A stretch of 64,000 nt of DNA from Fistularia commersonii (GCA_037954325.1 JBBMNZ010000030.1:11377001-11441000), one strand, 5' to 3'; positions 13,241-25,240 are shown, counted from the first letter of the stretch. Numbers and translations are program-made. The notes: generated by a model not told the origin, from the letters alone.

Positions 13241-13604
13241 TTTTTTTACCCTCACAGAACAAGCTAGGCACTGAAGCAGCTGTTTTCAGACCGATGAATG
13301 GATTGCCAAAGTGGTGGAACAGATTAGTGATTCTGGCTGATATTACAAGCGAGCCGGCCGACTCCCGTGAAGATGGAGTCATCTGAGCGTCCCGCATGTT
13401 CTGCATCGCCACCCCCTTCCTCTGCCTCGCCGCTTTGGTTTCTCTTTCCGAACACAGCGCTTCCTTCTAGCCAATGGCAGCATCTTATCTGCCGGGGCGA
13501 TCGTGAAATGGGTTCTGGTAATTACGGAAAACACACACGCAGGCAGAAAAAGGTGGAGTGTGCAGCCGGCTAATAATCTGTGCCGGCTATTTACATTCCC
13601 TTCC

Positions 13605-14015
13605 GGGATGCTTGTCGTATTCAATTAATTACTCCCTGGCAGCCCGACAAAGACCATTAAAGAGACCGACGATAAACATTTTCTCATGTCGGCCCAAACA
13701 AACTAAATAATGCCAAGTGATATCAAAAATGAGGCGGGCTGCTGTCATAAAGAGGTGTTTCTTATATTTTTTCGGGGTCTCGGGAGGGATAAGAGCGCCA
13801 GCCCCTCCATTAGGGAGGGAAACGCAGGAAATGAGCCAGAGAGGATGTTTGTAGGAGCAGCTGTGATCATGAGCCCCGCTTAAATTCTGCCGCAGCGCTT
13901 TAAAAGAAAATAGACAAAAACAACAGAGACCTGTGGAGTAATGAGCTGCATCGCAGCAACCATTCACAGCCATTGCATTCCTTGTATTTTTAACTCTGTC
14001 AAATCAATTAGGTTA
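13605..14015. other. Candidate conserved non-coding element in the ube2e2 intron
   Basis: Free of microsatellites and known repeats, with homeodomain-like cores (CAATTAATTACT, CAAATCAATTAGG) and balanced composition. This texture is typical of deeply conserved vertebrate enhancers. The judgement is by appearance only. Confidence 0.3.
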
Positions 14016-14564
14016 GCGGGGCGGGCTGGAATAGGAGCGTCCGGACGCACGTAGAGGTACGGCAGCCGGGCATTTACCCCTGTGCACTGTGCAGGGTTTT
14101 CACAGGCGGCAATTGTACCTCACTTTCCGCACAAAGGAACAGGCTGCGTTGTGGTAAGAGGCGAAATCACACAGCAGGAGGGCCACAGCCTCTCGGGAAA
14201 TACCCGACAGGCACTTCTACATTACAATCAGGGGCAAATAGGCTCGTGCACGCCGTTCCTCACTCGCTGCTGCAGGACGGGCCTCCTGAAGGACGCCTCC
14301 GTTCACACCGGGGGGGGCACATCGATAAAAATGTCTGCCGGTGAAACGTCGTTGCCCCCCCACAGCTACTATTTTGGAGTTCCTTTGTCAGGAGACATAA
14401 TGGCGAGCTTTAGCCAGTTTTGGCTTGTTTTGGGGGGCGCAGGCAGATGGGCGGTGACCTGAAGGACCCCCTCATTCAGCTGGATATCAGACCATAGCGG
14501 ACCTGCTGCGTTGATGGAGGGTCTCAGGTGTCTGCCTGCAATATATCCTTTTTATTTACTTCCT

Positions 14565-14760
14565 TTTACTGATATCATGGTGGGGCGGTACAGCTTCTGG
14601 AGCTTCCCCCTCACAGCCGGAAGATCCCCGAAGTCTCCACGTTCTCCCCGTGTCTGCGTGGGGTTCACCAGGTTCCTCCCACAGTCCAAACACATGCAGG
14701 AGGTTCACTGGAGACCTGATACTGTCCAGACGTGTGAATGAGAGGGTGAATGGCCGTACG
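14565..14760 (+). mobile_element. tRNA-derived SINE-like repeat
   Basis: Forward copy: head ATATCATGGTGGGGCGGTAC, then GTTCTCCCCGTGTCTGCGTG and TTCCTCCCACAGTCCAAACA, then GTGTGAATGAGAGGGTGAAT. The usual GGATAAGCGG tail is missing. Confidence 0.6.
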
Positions 14761-14769
14761 TCTCTAGAT

Positions 14770-17090
14770 GTGTTTATAAAACATTTGTGTGAATAAAACA
14801 TTAAAATCATGCTTTTTTTTTTAATATAAAAAAAAAGATTTTACACGAGTGTGTGTGTGGGGGGGTGCAAATACATCGCTTTGACAGAAAGTGTGAGATC
14901 CAGCTGTGAGCCAGCGCGTGGTAAACCCAGCAGACCCAGATGATGAGCCGGGCTTCCCATCTGTCCTGCGCCCCGTTCAACAAGGCTTCCACCGGAAAGC
15001 AAACGCTGCAAAGCAGGGCCGTAGATCAACATGCCGTGCGCCGGCTGGCCCACATTTCACAGGCAAACGCTACGACACGGGAAAACGCCGGGACATTAAT
15101 TGCGCATAAATATTTGAACGTCAACACAACACTCCCATGAGTGCTCGCAGTGGCGTGACTGCAGCACTGCTGCTCCTCACACGACGTATGCGGGAAACTG
15201 ATTAGCGCTTTACAATAAAGCTCAGGATCGTAAAGACTTAGAGAAGAAGAATTATACGTAGTGAGTCTGTGACTGTTTGCAAAGGACTGGATCACAAGCA
15301 CTGAATAAGCAGAGAAAAATGTTTTCATCTCAAAACTTGTTTTTAAGCATCTTGTTGAATCCCAAATGCCTGCCAGCTGAAACAAACTACACAAAAGGGA
15401 ATGTGATTTGTGACCGAAAAGTATCATGGGGTTATTGCTGGATCGTAGTTATTTCTTTAAAACACGGAAAAGTGGCCAAGAGTAAAAGTCAGAGACACAG
15501 CAGGCACGTGAGATGGAATGAGAGGAGCAACAAAACACCTCCAAGGCCTCGAAATAACTGAGTCACAGATCGCCGGCTGTCAGATCTTGTCCGAGCTAAC
15601 GGGCTAGTTCAGCTTTCGGAGGGCGTCTCCTCAGCTCCGGCAGACTGTGGAGCTCCCAGTGTGCAGGAGTTCCGGATGGGGGCCGAACATTTGCTCTGCT
15701 ATCGATGGAGTGGTCGGGTAGGACACTGAGGGTTTGAATGGGGTTTTTATGGCAACATGTTGGGACGCGGGTGTGGACCTGAGGTGGAGTTTGGCATATG
15801 GGTCTGCAAGGAGGGGCCTCCCCCTCCACATACAGCTAAACACTGACTTCTGGGTGCATCAACTTGGGAGTTTTCCCAGATACCAGCCGTGGCTCAGCGG
15901 ATGCTCAGCTTTGTGATCCGAGTTCAGATCTGAGTTAGCAGCGAGCCGGATGAGCCTTTGACACCCACATGGACACCGCCGTCGGGGAAGTGGCGTTTGA
16001 AGACGGCGGGAGGCACCGGTCGCCGCATACTGGCTCAGAAAAAGTCATGGAAAAACACGAGTGGGGAGTGCGTGTCCGTGAAGAGATGGAGGCCTTGTCC
16101 TGGGTCAGATACAGTGACGGGGAGTATCGTCTGCGAGAAGGCAGGATACAGTTACAGGGATTTGGTGCGGCGGACAGCGGGAACGTGGAAGAGCCATTCA
16201 GACCGGTGGGGGACAGTTTGATGGTGTAAGAAAGGGGAACGGCTTCACTCCATCCATAAATGGAGTTTAGACATTAAGTGTAGCAAAGCGTGCACGTTAC
16301 ATTTAGCATAGCATTGTAGCATTGATTGTGTGGCCTGTAAGTGAAGTTTAGGATAGAGCTCCAAATGAAAAACTCCCCGTACCTCCTCCAACCATCTACT
16401 GCCACCGGCGTCTCTGTCCCATCTTCAAGGTACATACTCTTAATAAAACCACTTTATGCCTTTATGTTCTCTTTTATTACACATTATCATTTAAAAATGT
16501 GTCACAAAACTGAAGCTCTGGAAAAAATTCATAGCATTTCGATTCATTTTCACAGGAAATTGAATTTGCTATATGAGCAAGTTGAGTTACGAGCTCGGTC
16601 ACTGAGGTCTAGGTGTTTTGGCGCTGCAAACTCCTCGGGACCAGAGCGGGAAACACCTTGAAAACACGAGTCCTGCTGCTATGACAACATTTAACAAGGA
16701 AAGCCTGTGACGGGGGGTCTCACACACACACTCGTGGATGGAGAAGTGAAATTGTGTCTGACAAAAAGGATTCCAGCTGCTCGGCGTAGCCTCGAGTTCT
16801 TTAGATACGCGCTGAAATTCGCAGCTTCCCCCTGCTGAGAGACGCAAATCCAAATAAAGCACCGCCAGTTTTAAAATGAGTTGGAGGGGAAACCAGAAGT
16901 AACTGATTGCCTGACCTCAGCTGAACATGTCACACAGGAGGCGGAGGAGGAGGAAGTCAGCGATATAGTAGATCGGAAGTGGAGAAAAACCACAACGAGA
17001 AAACGAAACTGCAATTCGAGGAGCCAAAACAGCGGGCTCTCGGCTTAAGGCGGACCCAAGGGAAGGACGGACACGGTGTGAGGTGACCCA
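14770..17090. other. ube2e2 intron: little recognisable
   Basis: A perfect tRNA A-box-like TGGCTCAGCGG at 15,890-15,900, followed by a weak B-box-like sequence near 15,920-15,930, suggests an old tRNA-derived head. The 86-codon frame at 15,969-16,229 is not recognised. Nothing else found. Confidence 0.4.
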
Positions 17091-17093
17091 GGG

Positions 17094-17173
17094 CAGAGCT
17101 GCAGAGCTGCAGAGCTGCAGAGCTGCAGAGCTGCAGAGCTGCAGAGCTGCAGAGCTGCAGAGCTGCAGAGCTG
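17094..17173 (+). repeat. Perfect 8-bp minisatellite, 10 copies
   Basis: CAGAGCTG repeated exactly ten times, so CTGCAG palindromes recur every 8 bp. Translations through it (LQLCSSAA) are artefacts. Confidence 0.95.
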
Positions 17174-18087
17174 AAGACCACCACCACGTCCACAACCACC
17201 GCCACGTCACAGTGGATGGACCTCGCCGATGGCCTGAGCGGGGGAGCTGAGGAGGAAACGAGTTCAGGCGCCTCCACGCTCAGGAGGTGCAGCAGCACGC
17301 CTTCTGCAACCCTGGGGGGGTATCAGCGGGAAGCACGTCTGAGGGTTCACCATCAAGAGGGGCGTTTGAAACAACACCAAAGCAGCAACAAACGCAATTT
17401 GGAAGGCACCTCAGCAGAAACGCTGAGCAAGCAGAGCTCAGACAGTCTTCTGGTTCTGATTTGATTTCTGCAAGAAGGGTATCATCTGCAAATATCAGGT
17501 GGTGTTCAGCTAATGATAGCATAGCTAGCCAAGTAGCGTGTTTTGGTGGGACCGTCCCTCAGATTAACCACCCAGGATCCATCCCTGAAACAGGCTTATG
17601 GAGCTCCTCCATCACCGTGGACTTCTTAAGAGCTTCCAAAGAGCTTCAAACTGGATAAAACACACACACACACACACACCAGGGCTAATCACACCAGCAG
17701 GAGCAGCTGGAGGTTGAGTGCTTTGCCCGAGGAGAGAGTATCTGGGCATTGCACCACCTAGAAGCCGCCCCTGATATCAGCACTGTTTCCCCGCAGAGAT
17801 CCAGGAAACCTTCTTAGGAGAAGCTTGTCAGGAGTGTGGACAAAACCTCACATGGAGACCAGCTCTGCCGTCGGCTCAGCCACAGCGGGGCTTTTCCCGG
17901 CCCGTGGGATGAAAGCCCACCACTGGGTTTCCACGACGACGAGCCGTCAATCACACACACTTATCGCTTTCATTCACACAGCACATCTCTCTGGATGCTC
18001 TCTGCTGCAGATGAGCCTCCACTTCTGAAATGCACTGGATTTCCCTCCTTCCCCACACATGGATACAGATGTAGACATGCAAGCGCG

Positions 18088-18126
<39 letters not shown>

Positions 18127-18185
18127 CTCAGGCGGGTGTCATAGTAAATGGCATTTTTATGAGAACACAATCATCAGGCTCCTAC

Positions 18186-18236
18186 CTGCAGTTGGGTGGT
18201 GGGTCCAAAGTTATCTCTGCTAGCTCCTTCTGGATC
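18186..18236 (-). CDS. ube2e2: ube2e2 second coding exon
   Basis: A 51-nt exon with acceptor TTGTTTCAG and donor GTAGGA. It completes AKR and encodes IQKELAEITLDPPPNC plus two bases of the next Ser codon, which is the start of helix 1 of the UBC fold. It is too short to stand out as an open frame, but the match is unambiguous. Confidence 0.93.
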
Positions 18237-19336
18237 CTGAAACAAATGAAGCTTTGTGTTAAAATCACACACACACACATACATGTATACATACACACCC
18301 ATCCACACTTCCTGCCTGTAAAAAAAAAAAAAAAAAAATCAATCTGTAAGTGAACACAGTTATTGATTTTCTAATGAGCTCCAGAGCACAAGGACTTCTG
18401 ACAGGCATTGAGGAGGTGCTGGTGTCTCCCGGTTGTGTCAGATAAGGGAAACAAACAGGATTCATCAGGGATTCACCAACTAAAACTAAACCTCTGCTTT
18501 CCAGTATTTGGCCTCGTTGCTGGGCCGTAGGCGTCACACGGACCCGCTGCTGACGTAAGAGCCGAAATCAGTAAAAGGCTTTCCCACAATGATCTGGGGA
18601 TGGATCTACTTTATCTGGCCTGGTCTTCACTCTGGATCGGCGTTTAAAGATTAAACTTCACCTCAAAGAACAACACTGGCCCTTTTTTTTTTTTTAAACC
18701 ATCTGTCACCACACACTTCTAATCCTCTTCGACAGCCGTCACAGTGAAATGTGCCACTTCCTGTTCGCGGTCATCAGACCGCCACGAGGGCTGTTTCACC
18801 TGAGCGAGTGTTTCAGGAGTCTCAGACCAGTGATGCTTCAGGCCTCTGGCCTGACTTGAAACCTTCTCTTACTTACCTTCTCGTTTCTACTTTCAAACAT
18901 GCCTTCAAGTGCGGCGGGGAAACACAACAGACGTTGGAGGCACCCTGATCGTTTAAAAAATGGTGCTTTCAAAGTGTCAAGTTTACTGTATTACCAAATA
19001 AAACCAGGCAAAATCCGCCTCCAAAACATCAGCGCCGTTTAGGAAGACGACCACCTGACCCGTGGAACCATCTGACCAAACAGCGCCTCCTCCTCGGTCA
19101 GAGTGAAGGAATATTCTGTGAGCGCGTGAAGCCCCTGAGCGTCCATACCTCTTGGCGCTGGTGGACAGCTTGGCCGCCGTCTTGCTGGAGATCTTGGCCT
19201 CCTTCTTCTTAGGCTGGCTCTGGTCACGCTGCTCGGGCCCCGGAGGCCCCGCGGGAGCCGCCTCCCGTTGCTCGGCGTCCGAGCTCCCGCCGCTGGTGTT
19301 AGGGCTGTCTGGCCTTGGCTGCACCTCGCTGGACAT
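18186..19336 (-). CDS. ube2e2: Ubiquitin-conjugating enzyme E2 E2, N-terminal part (partial gene)
   Basis: An E2 enzyme that accepts ubiquitin from E1 as a thioester and transfers it with an E3. Two coding exons are visible: 19149-19336 (ATG, 62 codons plus 2 nt) and 18186-18236. The N-terminal extension begins MSSEVQPRPDSPNTSGGSSD. It continues QPKKKEAKISSKTAAKLSTS and AKR, then IQKELAEITLDPPPNC. This follows human UBE2E2 closely and differs clearly from UBE2E1 and UBE2E3. All four splice signals fit and the phase is kept across the junction. The catalytic Cys and the rest of the UBC fold lie in later exons that I could not find at 1-18,185; this gene is known to have very long introns, so they are probably beyond the window. 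Confidence 0.93.
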
Positions 19337-19337
19337 G
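19149..19337 (-). CDS. ube2e2: ube2e2 first coding exon
   Basis: Carries one base of 5' UTR, the ATG at 19336-19334 and the Ser/Pro/Lys-rich N-terminal extension characteristic of the UBE2E group. Donor GTATGG at 19148. The acceptor is GAATCAG directly after a TG dinucleotide repeat, which would have to act as the polypyrimidine tract. Confidence 0.93.
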
Positions 19338-20123
19338 CTGATTCACACACACACACACACATATCATGAATGGCTGAGTGTTTGTGAAAATCGTAGATCG
19401 CAGGTATCAAAATGAACACATCCATTCATCCAGATTCAATGAATTTGCATTCTTAATTTGTTTAACGTGCACAGGGCAAAAGGACTCAAATTCCCATAAT
19501 TCCCCGCGGTGTGGACCGGAGCTGCGGCACGATCTGCTGTCAGAGCAACCAAGATGGCTGCCTGTAATAGACACATGGGCCTCTGGGAGCCACAGGAAGT
19601 GGCTGGACAGAAGAGGAACACCTTCATTTGATTGGTGAGAATCATGGGGCTGGCATTTTTTTACACTTGTTTACATGCTCTATGTTTATATGCATAGATT
19701 TAAATCTGTCTGTGTATCAGCTGCTGGTGTGGGGGTCCCAGTAGCTACCCTATGGGCTGCCGTCATCAGTGCATGTGTGTGTGTGTATGGTATTGGAGGA
19801 AGTGCATCATAATATGTGGGGGGTTCAGTCTGGGTGCGATGGCTCGTCGTGGTGAATAATAACATCAAAACTAATCTGTTGAAGTGAATATTATCTGTCA
19901 ACATGGACTGAAATGCAAAAATCTCTAATAAATATGAACTCTGAAATATAATCAGTATGAAGGTGTCTAGGTGTTGAGCCAGTGGGAATTGAACCATTTG
20001 ACCTTCCATTTTGGAAGAAGGTTCAGACCTGTAAGCCTGCAGAAGCACCCGAGACCCAGAACTTTGAATGGAAAATAAAAACATGATGACTGTAGATGTC
20101 ACAGATGGATGGTAGAAAGGAGG

Positions 20124-20126
<3 letters not shown>

Positions 20127-20165
<39 letters not shown>
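20127..20165. repeat. (GT)n microsatellite
   Basis: Pure GT tract. A block of CA repeats follows at 20,299-20,346 and 20,460-20,523, the densest microsatellite cluster in the window. Confidence 0.95.
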
Positions 20166-20166
<1 letters not shown>

Positions 20167-20298
20167 TGATGAAATGGATCACACACACACACAAACACTG
20201 TGTGCTAGGCCTCGTTGTTGTATGAGGACACACGCGCACAAGGTATTTGCTGCAGACAGAGCAGTAAATCACCCTGAGGAGAGGGCAGATACCCCCCC

Positions 20299-20309
20299 CC
20301 ACACACACG

Positions 20310-20349
<40 letters not shown>

Positions 20350-20523
20350 TATACCCCCCCAACACACACATACAGACTTTGATCCCACACCCTTTCACTT
20401 TACAATGTTTTAGCTAGATGTTGCAACTGATATCATTGATTTGGAAAGTGGAGTGTATCACACACACACACAGACACACACTCACTTACACAGACACACA
20501 CACAGACACACACACACACACAG
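20299..20523. repeat. CA-repeat cluster
   Basis: CA/CACG tracts flanked by C runs (CCCCCCCC near 20,292 and 20,354), then CAGACACA variants to 20,523. Confidence 0.9.
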
Positions 20524-20629
20524 ACTTCATTTGTTGTGTGATGCTGACGAAGCCACCTATCCATCATCCATCCATCGTCTACCTTCTCCTGCTGAGCATT
20601 GGGGGCAGAGACTTTCCCAGCTGCCACCA

Positions 20630-20905
20630 GACGAGAGTTTCACCCTGGACTGCTCACCAGCCAATCACAAGGCTGCATAAACACACAACCAGTCACCTTC
20701 TCATTCACACATCTGGGCAATGTTGGGTCTCCAGTGAACCCTTGCATGTGTTTGGACTTTGGGAGGAACCTGGTGAACCCTGAGGAACCCCATACAGTCA
20801 CGGGATGAACATGGAGACTCTGCACAGGAAGGAACCCTGTGGGAATCCAAGCAGGGACCTTCTGGCTGTGAGGCTGAAGCGCCAAGTACCGTGCTACCCA
20901 TAACA
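20630..20905 (-). mobile_element. tRNA-derived SINE-like repeat
   Basis: Reverse-oriented copy with core GTTTGGACTTTGGGAGGAAC and GAACCCTGAGGAACCCCATA. Its tRNA-like head (AAGTACCGTGCTACCC as read on the plus strand) lies at about 20,885-20,900. Confidence 0.6.
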
Positions 20906-21066
20906 TAACCTAATATAACATAATATAATATAATATAATATAATATAATATAATATAATATTATGTAATATAATACCCAGTTTACTATTATTGTTTTCTC
21001 ACTTCACACTCTTCTGTGTTTTATTGGATTTATCGACTCTCACATGACTTCTTATGAAGACGAACA

Positions 21067-21109
<43 letters not shown>

Positions 21110-21204
21110 AACAACCTGAAGCTGGTTTGGAACTTTGATGTAAAAAAAAAAAGAACTAGAACTATTGAATGTTCTTGTGTGAGGTTCAGATGGTCCAAAA
21201 AAAG

Positions 21205-21720
21205 GATGGAAGAACAATATTCATCTTCTTCTTCCCCCTTCAGGGAACCTTCTCTTCTCATACCAACTCCCTTCCTATCCTCTTGCCCTCCATCCATAGA
21301 GCTCCTCTCTGGCCTTCCTCTAGGTCTCCTCCAACCTCAGCATCCTTCTACCCAGATCTTCTCCATCCGTCCTCTGTCCATGTCCAAACCATCTCAGTGT
21401 GACTTTATCTCCAGAGTGTTTACTATGTGCTTTCCCTCTGATCTTCTCCATCATCCCCACCTCCACATCTCCACCTCAGGGTCTTCAAATCAGACACCAT
21501 GGCTGCTCTTCACCTCCGTCTTCTCCATCTTTCCTGTCAGTTATTAATCTCTTTCATGACACTTTCCTCAACCTGTCCCGACCTGCTTGCACACATTCCC
21601 CCAAATCTTCTCCACCATCTCCATTCCTCTGGACCATTGACCCTCATACTTCATCTCCTTCTCCTCCTTCATCTCTGCACCCTGAGGCCTCGCTGTTCTT
21701 CTCGGGTTCCTCTCCTGCAC
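21205..21720 (-). mobile_element. RTE-like LINE fragment, family B (antisense)
   Basis: The plus-strand text (CTCTCTGGCCTTCCTCTAGG, TGTCCAAACCATCTCAGTGT) is the reverse complement of the post-RT region seen at 24,640-25,240 and 56,335-56,815. It is an old 3' fragment, and long plus-strand frames across it are antisense artefacts. Confidence 0.65.
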
Positions 21721-22318
21721 ACACACGTCCTCCTGGTTGCTCCAACGACCTTCCCTCCAGGAACTTCACCAGTAACTTTACTCCACCAGAGGAAGTTCCA
21801 CCTGAGGTATTTCTCCAGGAGGAGCCAGGAAGAACCAGGAGGAAGCCCCCCTCCCCCTCGGCTCAAAAGATCTTCGTCTGGAGAAACCCTGTCAGACATC
21901 TCTTCGGTTTCTCCTCCGGGTCTTTCTCCAAGTCCTTGGAGAAGTTGGGCTGAAGGCCAGCTGCCCCGGGGAGAAGCGGAGGACCCTCCGGTGCCCCCGG
22001 AGCCGGAGTTAGGCGGCGACCATCCGAGGGCGGGATTCACCTGCAGCCCCGGAGTTCCGGACTTCCGTAGCCCCGGAGCCCGGGGAGCCCCCGATCCCTG
22101 GAGCCGCGGAGCCCCGGAACCGGAGAGCCCGGGAACCCCCGCCGCCGACCTCCCCGTATCCTCCAGCACAAAGGCGGCGCGGACGCCTCCCCACACACAC
22201 CCCGCCCTCCAACCCCCCACCCTCCCCCCGCTTCTCCAAGCCGCCCTCTCCGCCCCCCTCGCCCCGCGATATCCCCCTAAAAGGCCGCGCTCGCCCCCCC
22301 CGGGGCTCCGCTTCTTAC

Positions 22319-22440
22319 CTTCCCCCACGGCTCGGACGCTCCCCGCTGACAGAACCGTGCGTTACCGGCCGCTATTCGTCCCGCGATCCGCTCTCCGGCT
22401 GCCGAGGCTCCGGTCCGCTCCGACAACTGACTGCTACAAA
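22319..22440 (-). other. ube2e2: Probable non-coding first exon of ube2e2 in a CpG-rich island
   Basis: The region 21,950-22,480 is strongly GC- and CpG-rich. On the minus strand a near-consensus donor, GGGGGAAG|GTAAGAAG, lies at 22319/22318, about 3 kb upstream of the first coding exon. UBE2E genes normally start with a non-coding exon in a CpG island. The upstream end is arbitrary. The open frames crossing this island are GC-driven and not supported. Confidence 0.5.
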
Positions 22441-22479
22441 TGTGCCAAACTGACCGTCAAGCTCCGCGACCGCTGCGCA

Positions 22480-24170
22480 CACGCTTCCGGTTTTCACTAC
22501 CACAATAAAAGCACCAATAAACAAAGCCTGATTATCCTTTTTTTTTTTATAAGGATGTTTATAACCCCCCTCCATAAAATGTGATCGAGATCTGATCAGG
22601 ATCGTAATCTGAATATTTAGAGTCTAAATATTTAGATTACGAAGAGACAGAAGATTAGAGAATATGGCAGGACTTTTTATAGTGTATGTGAAGAATACCA
22701 TTATAATAATATTTGAGATGAGATGAGAACAACTTTATTTATCCCGAAGGAAATTGTTGTGCCAGAGTTTCAAGTAAAAACACAACAGTAATAGATAATA
22801 GTAGAAAGGAGGAAGAATAAGAATACAATGAAATATGAATTAACTGTAACTACAAAGATTGAAGATTTATGTTGAATATTTATGTTTAAGTTCATTGCTC
22901 CCTTGGCTATGGGGGTCCTGGTTAATTCTGACATAATTTCTCTCTTACTACAGTCTTTTTTAGTTAAAAATCAAATCTGGTTGGACATGATCAGTCGTGT
23001 CCACGATGCAGTTAGCATTGAAAAACGACAGCTTTGTGTGGGAGTTCAACTGATCTATACGGAGTCAGAAGCAACATTTATTGTATTTTCATGAGGTCGT
23101 ATTCACTATTCATATATACAGCACTATAACACATCGATGTTGTATTCCTTACACTTTAACAATGTTTAAAAGTGTTTATTGTCACATGTGCACTCTGGAA
23201 ACGACAACAAAATATCATTTAGCTGTCCACAGAGTTGTAAAAAAAACCCCGAAAAACAATAAATAATAAACATATTATTGCAACGAGGTGCAAAACAGTG
23301 CAGGGAAATGTAAACGTGTTGACGGGATACGCCCGATGGAAGAAGGAGCGCAAGTGTCAATGTAAACATCGTGTTCACGGGCTGTGAAATATTGACATCT
23401 TCAAGTGGAGTGCAGCTTCGGGAGTGGAAACTCCCAAAAGTTTCCAAAAAGCTGCAGGTCGGACGCAACCCGGATTCAATCAGTAAATATGTGAGGGTAA
23501 TTTGAAGTGAATCATGTCTCGTTTGGTTTCTCATAACCGTGCAGTGACTATACATCATTCCTATATCGCTCAGCTCCAGCATGGGTTGAACCCCCACTTT
23601 CAGTTCACACAGATCTTTCATCCCACGTGTTGGACATCTGTGTTGCTGTCGGTCAGTGTCACCCACAGGTGCCGTCGCAGGGATTTGTCACACGGAGTCT
23701 CAACCGGTCATGTTTAATTCAAACAAAGGCTAGATAGATTTTGCTTTGCTACAAGACAGCAGAAGCTCAACAAACTCACGAGCTGCTTCAGCGATACCAG
23801 GCGGGAGGAAGACTTGGAGAAGGTAGTCAACGTGAGGGTTCTTTTTCACAAACATTCTGGGAAAACAAAAAAACAAAGACAGGCGGTGCGCTCAAGGACC
23901 TTGTCAATGGAAGCAACGAAGGACAGCAGCAGCACAGAAGATCCCATCGGAGTGACATCCGGACCCCAGTCTGCTTTGTCAAACGCCTCAATCGGCAAAG
24001 GTGATTGTAACAGCTCTTCGGAAAGGTTTCGGTGTCCAAGCGAAGGCCGGATTGCCGCTGCCAGTCGGTGCGGCCGAGACTCGCGCGTGTCGGTGGGGGC
24101 CGCAAGGGCGGATATTAACCGTATGCCACGAGAACGATATCGGGCCAGAGAGTGAATGCAGTCGCTCTCC
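22480..24170. other. Intergenic, 5' of ube2e2: no gene seen
   Basis: AT-rich with one retroelement 3'-end fragment (22,720). No exon of ube2e1, nkiras1, rpl15 or nr1d2 was recognised. Confidence 0.5.
22720..22800. mobile_element. LINE/SINE 3'-end fragment
   Basis: ACTTTATTTATCCCGAAGGA followed by AATTGTTGTGCC is the widespread fish retroelement 3' end (reverse complement of ...GGGATAAATAAAGT). Related solo pieces lie at about 10,885-10,915 and 45,550-45,590. Confidence 0.45.
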
Positions 24171-24173
24171 GGA

Positions 24174-24620
24174 TTTAGAATTAGGGTTAGGGTTAGGGTT
24201 AGCATTAACGCTAGGGTTGGGGTTATGGTTAAAGTTAGATTTAAAATTAGAGTTACGGTTAGCGTTTGTTTTGGGGTATGGGTCAATGTTAGACTTGAGG
24301 TTAGATTAAGATTAATGTTAGGGTTGGTTTAAGGGTTAGCATAAACGCCAGGTTTAGGGTTATGGTCATGGTTTAGGATTTAAAATTACAGTTAGGATAC
24401 GGGTTTGTGTTAGTGTTAGGTTTGGAGTCAGGCTTAGGCATAGTTTTAAAATGAAGAGTTAGGGGTAGTGTTTGTGTTAGTGTCATATTTAGAATAAGGG
24501 CTAGAGTTATGGTTTGGTCAGGTTTAGGATTTGAGTTAGCATTAATCCTAGTGTTAGGGTTATGGAAGGATTTAAAATGAGCTGGAATAAGGGTTTGGGT
24601 TTGTGTTATTGCTAGGGTTG
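24174..24620 (+). repeat. Degenerate telomere-like (TTAGGG) block
   Basis: Starts with perfect TTAGGGTTAGGGTTAGGGTT and decays into about 430 bp of GGTTAG/GGGTTA-like units (AGGGTTGGGGTTATGGTTAA). Seen directly. Whether it is a true interstitial telomere or an expanded simple repeat cannot be told from one window. Confidence 0.7.
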
Positions 24621-24635
24621 GGGATAGTCTCCACA

Positions 24636-25240
24636 GATAGAGGAACATCTTGAGAGGTGGAGGTATGAAGGTCAGCCGCAGCGAAACAATACATGAGTGT
24701 GAATGAGAGGAACCCAAGTGGAACAGTGAGGCTACAGGGCTTGGAGGTGAAGAGGGTGGAGAAGTTCAAGTACTGAGGGTCAACTAGTCTACAGCAATGG
24801 AGAGGGTGGAGAAAAGGGAGGAACGAGTGATGGCAGGATGAAACGAAAGGTGGACATGAGAGCAGCCATGGTGTCTGTTTTGGAGACATTGAGGAGAAGA
24901 CAGGAGGCAGAGCTGGAGGCAGCAGAGGTGAAGATGTGGAGGTTCCTCTTTGGGAGGGAGGAGGATGGAGAGGATCAGGAAGGAGCCCATCAGAGGGACA
25001 GCACATGGTAGATGTTCTGGAGATAAAGTCACATTGAGATGGTTTGGACATGGACAGAGGAGCGATGGAGAAGATCTGGGTGGAAGGATGCTGTGGTTGG
25101 AGCTGCCCGGCAGGAGATCTAGAAGAAAACCAGAGAGGAGGTTTGTGGAAGGAGAGGAAAAGGACAGGAAGGTAGATGGTGTGAATTGAGAGGGTTGGAC
25201 GGGGACAGGTGATTGTCTGTGGAGACCCCTGCAGGAACGA
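24636..25240 (+). mobile_element. RTE-like LINE fragment, family B
   Basis: Sense orientation: TGAATGAGAGGAACCCAAGT, then a GAGGTTCCTCTTTGGGAGGG segment, then GGACATGGACAGAGGAGCGA, ending near GTGGAGACCCCTGCAGGAAC. Homologous to the other family B pieces. Immediately preceded by telomere-like repeats. Confidence 0.7.

Noticed and set aside
15885..15935. Possible tRNA gene (A box TGGCTCAGCGG)
   Set aside because: The B box is poor and no cloverleaf can be folded by eye. At most a SINE head.
15969..16229. 86-codon frame (MDTAVGEVAFEDGG...)
   Set aside because: Looks somewhat protein-like, but there are two overlapping frames of similar length, no splice context and no family I recognise. Possibly part of an old tRNA-headed repeat.
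18985..19148. Extension of the ube2e2 frame past AKR (YGRSGASRAHRIF...)
   Set aside because: This is intron read-through after the GTATGG donor. The true next exon, IQKELAEITL, is at 18,186-18,236.
21499..22584. 361-codon plus-strand frame and its 219-codon minus-strand shadow
   Set aside because: The left half is antisense LINE sequence and the right half is a GC-rich island (probable ube2e2 first exon). Pro/Ser/Arg-rich translation is what such composition gives by chance.
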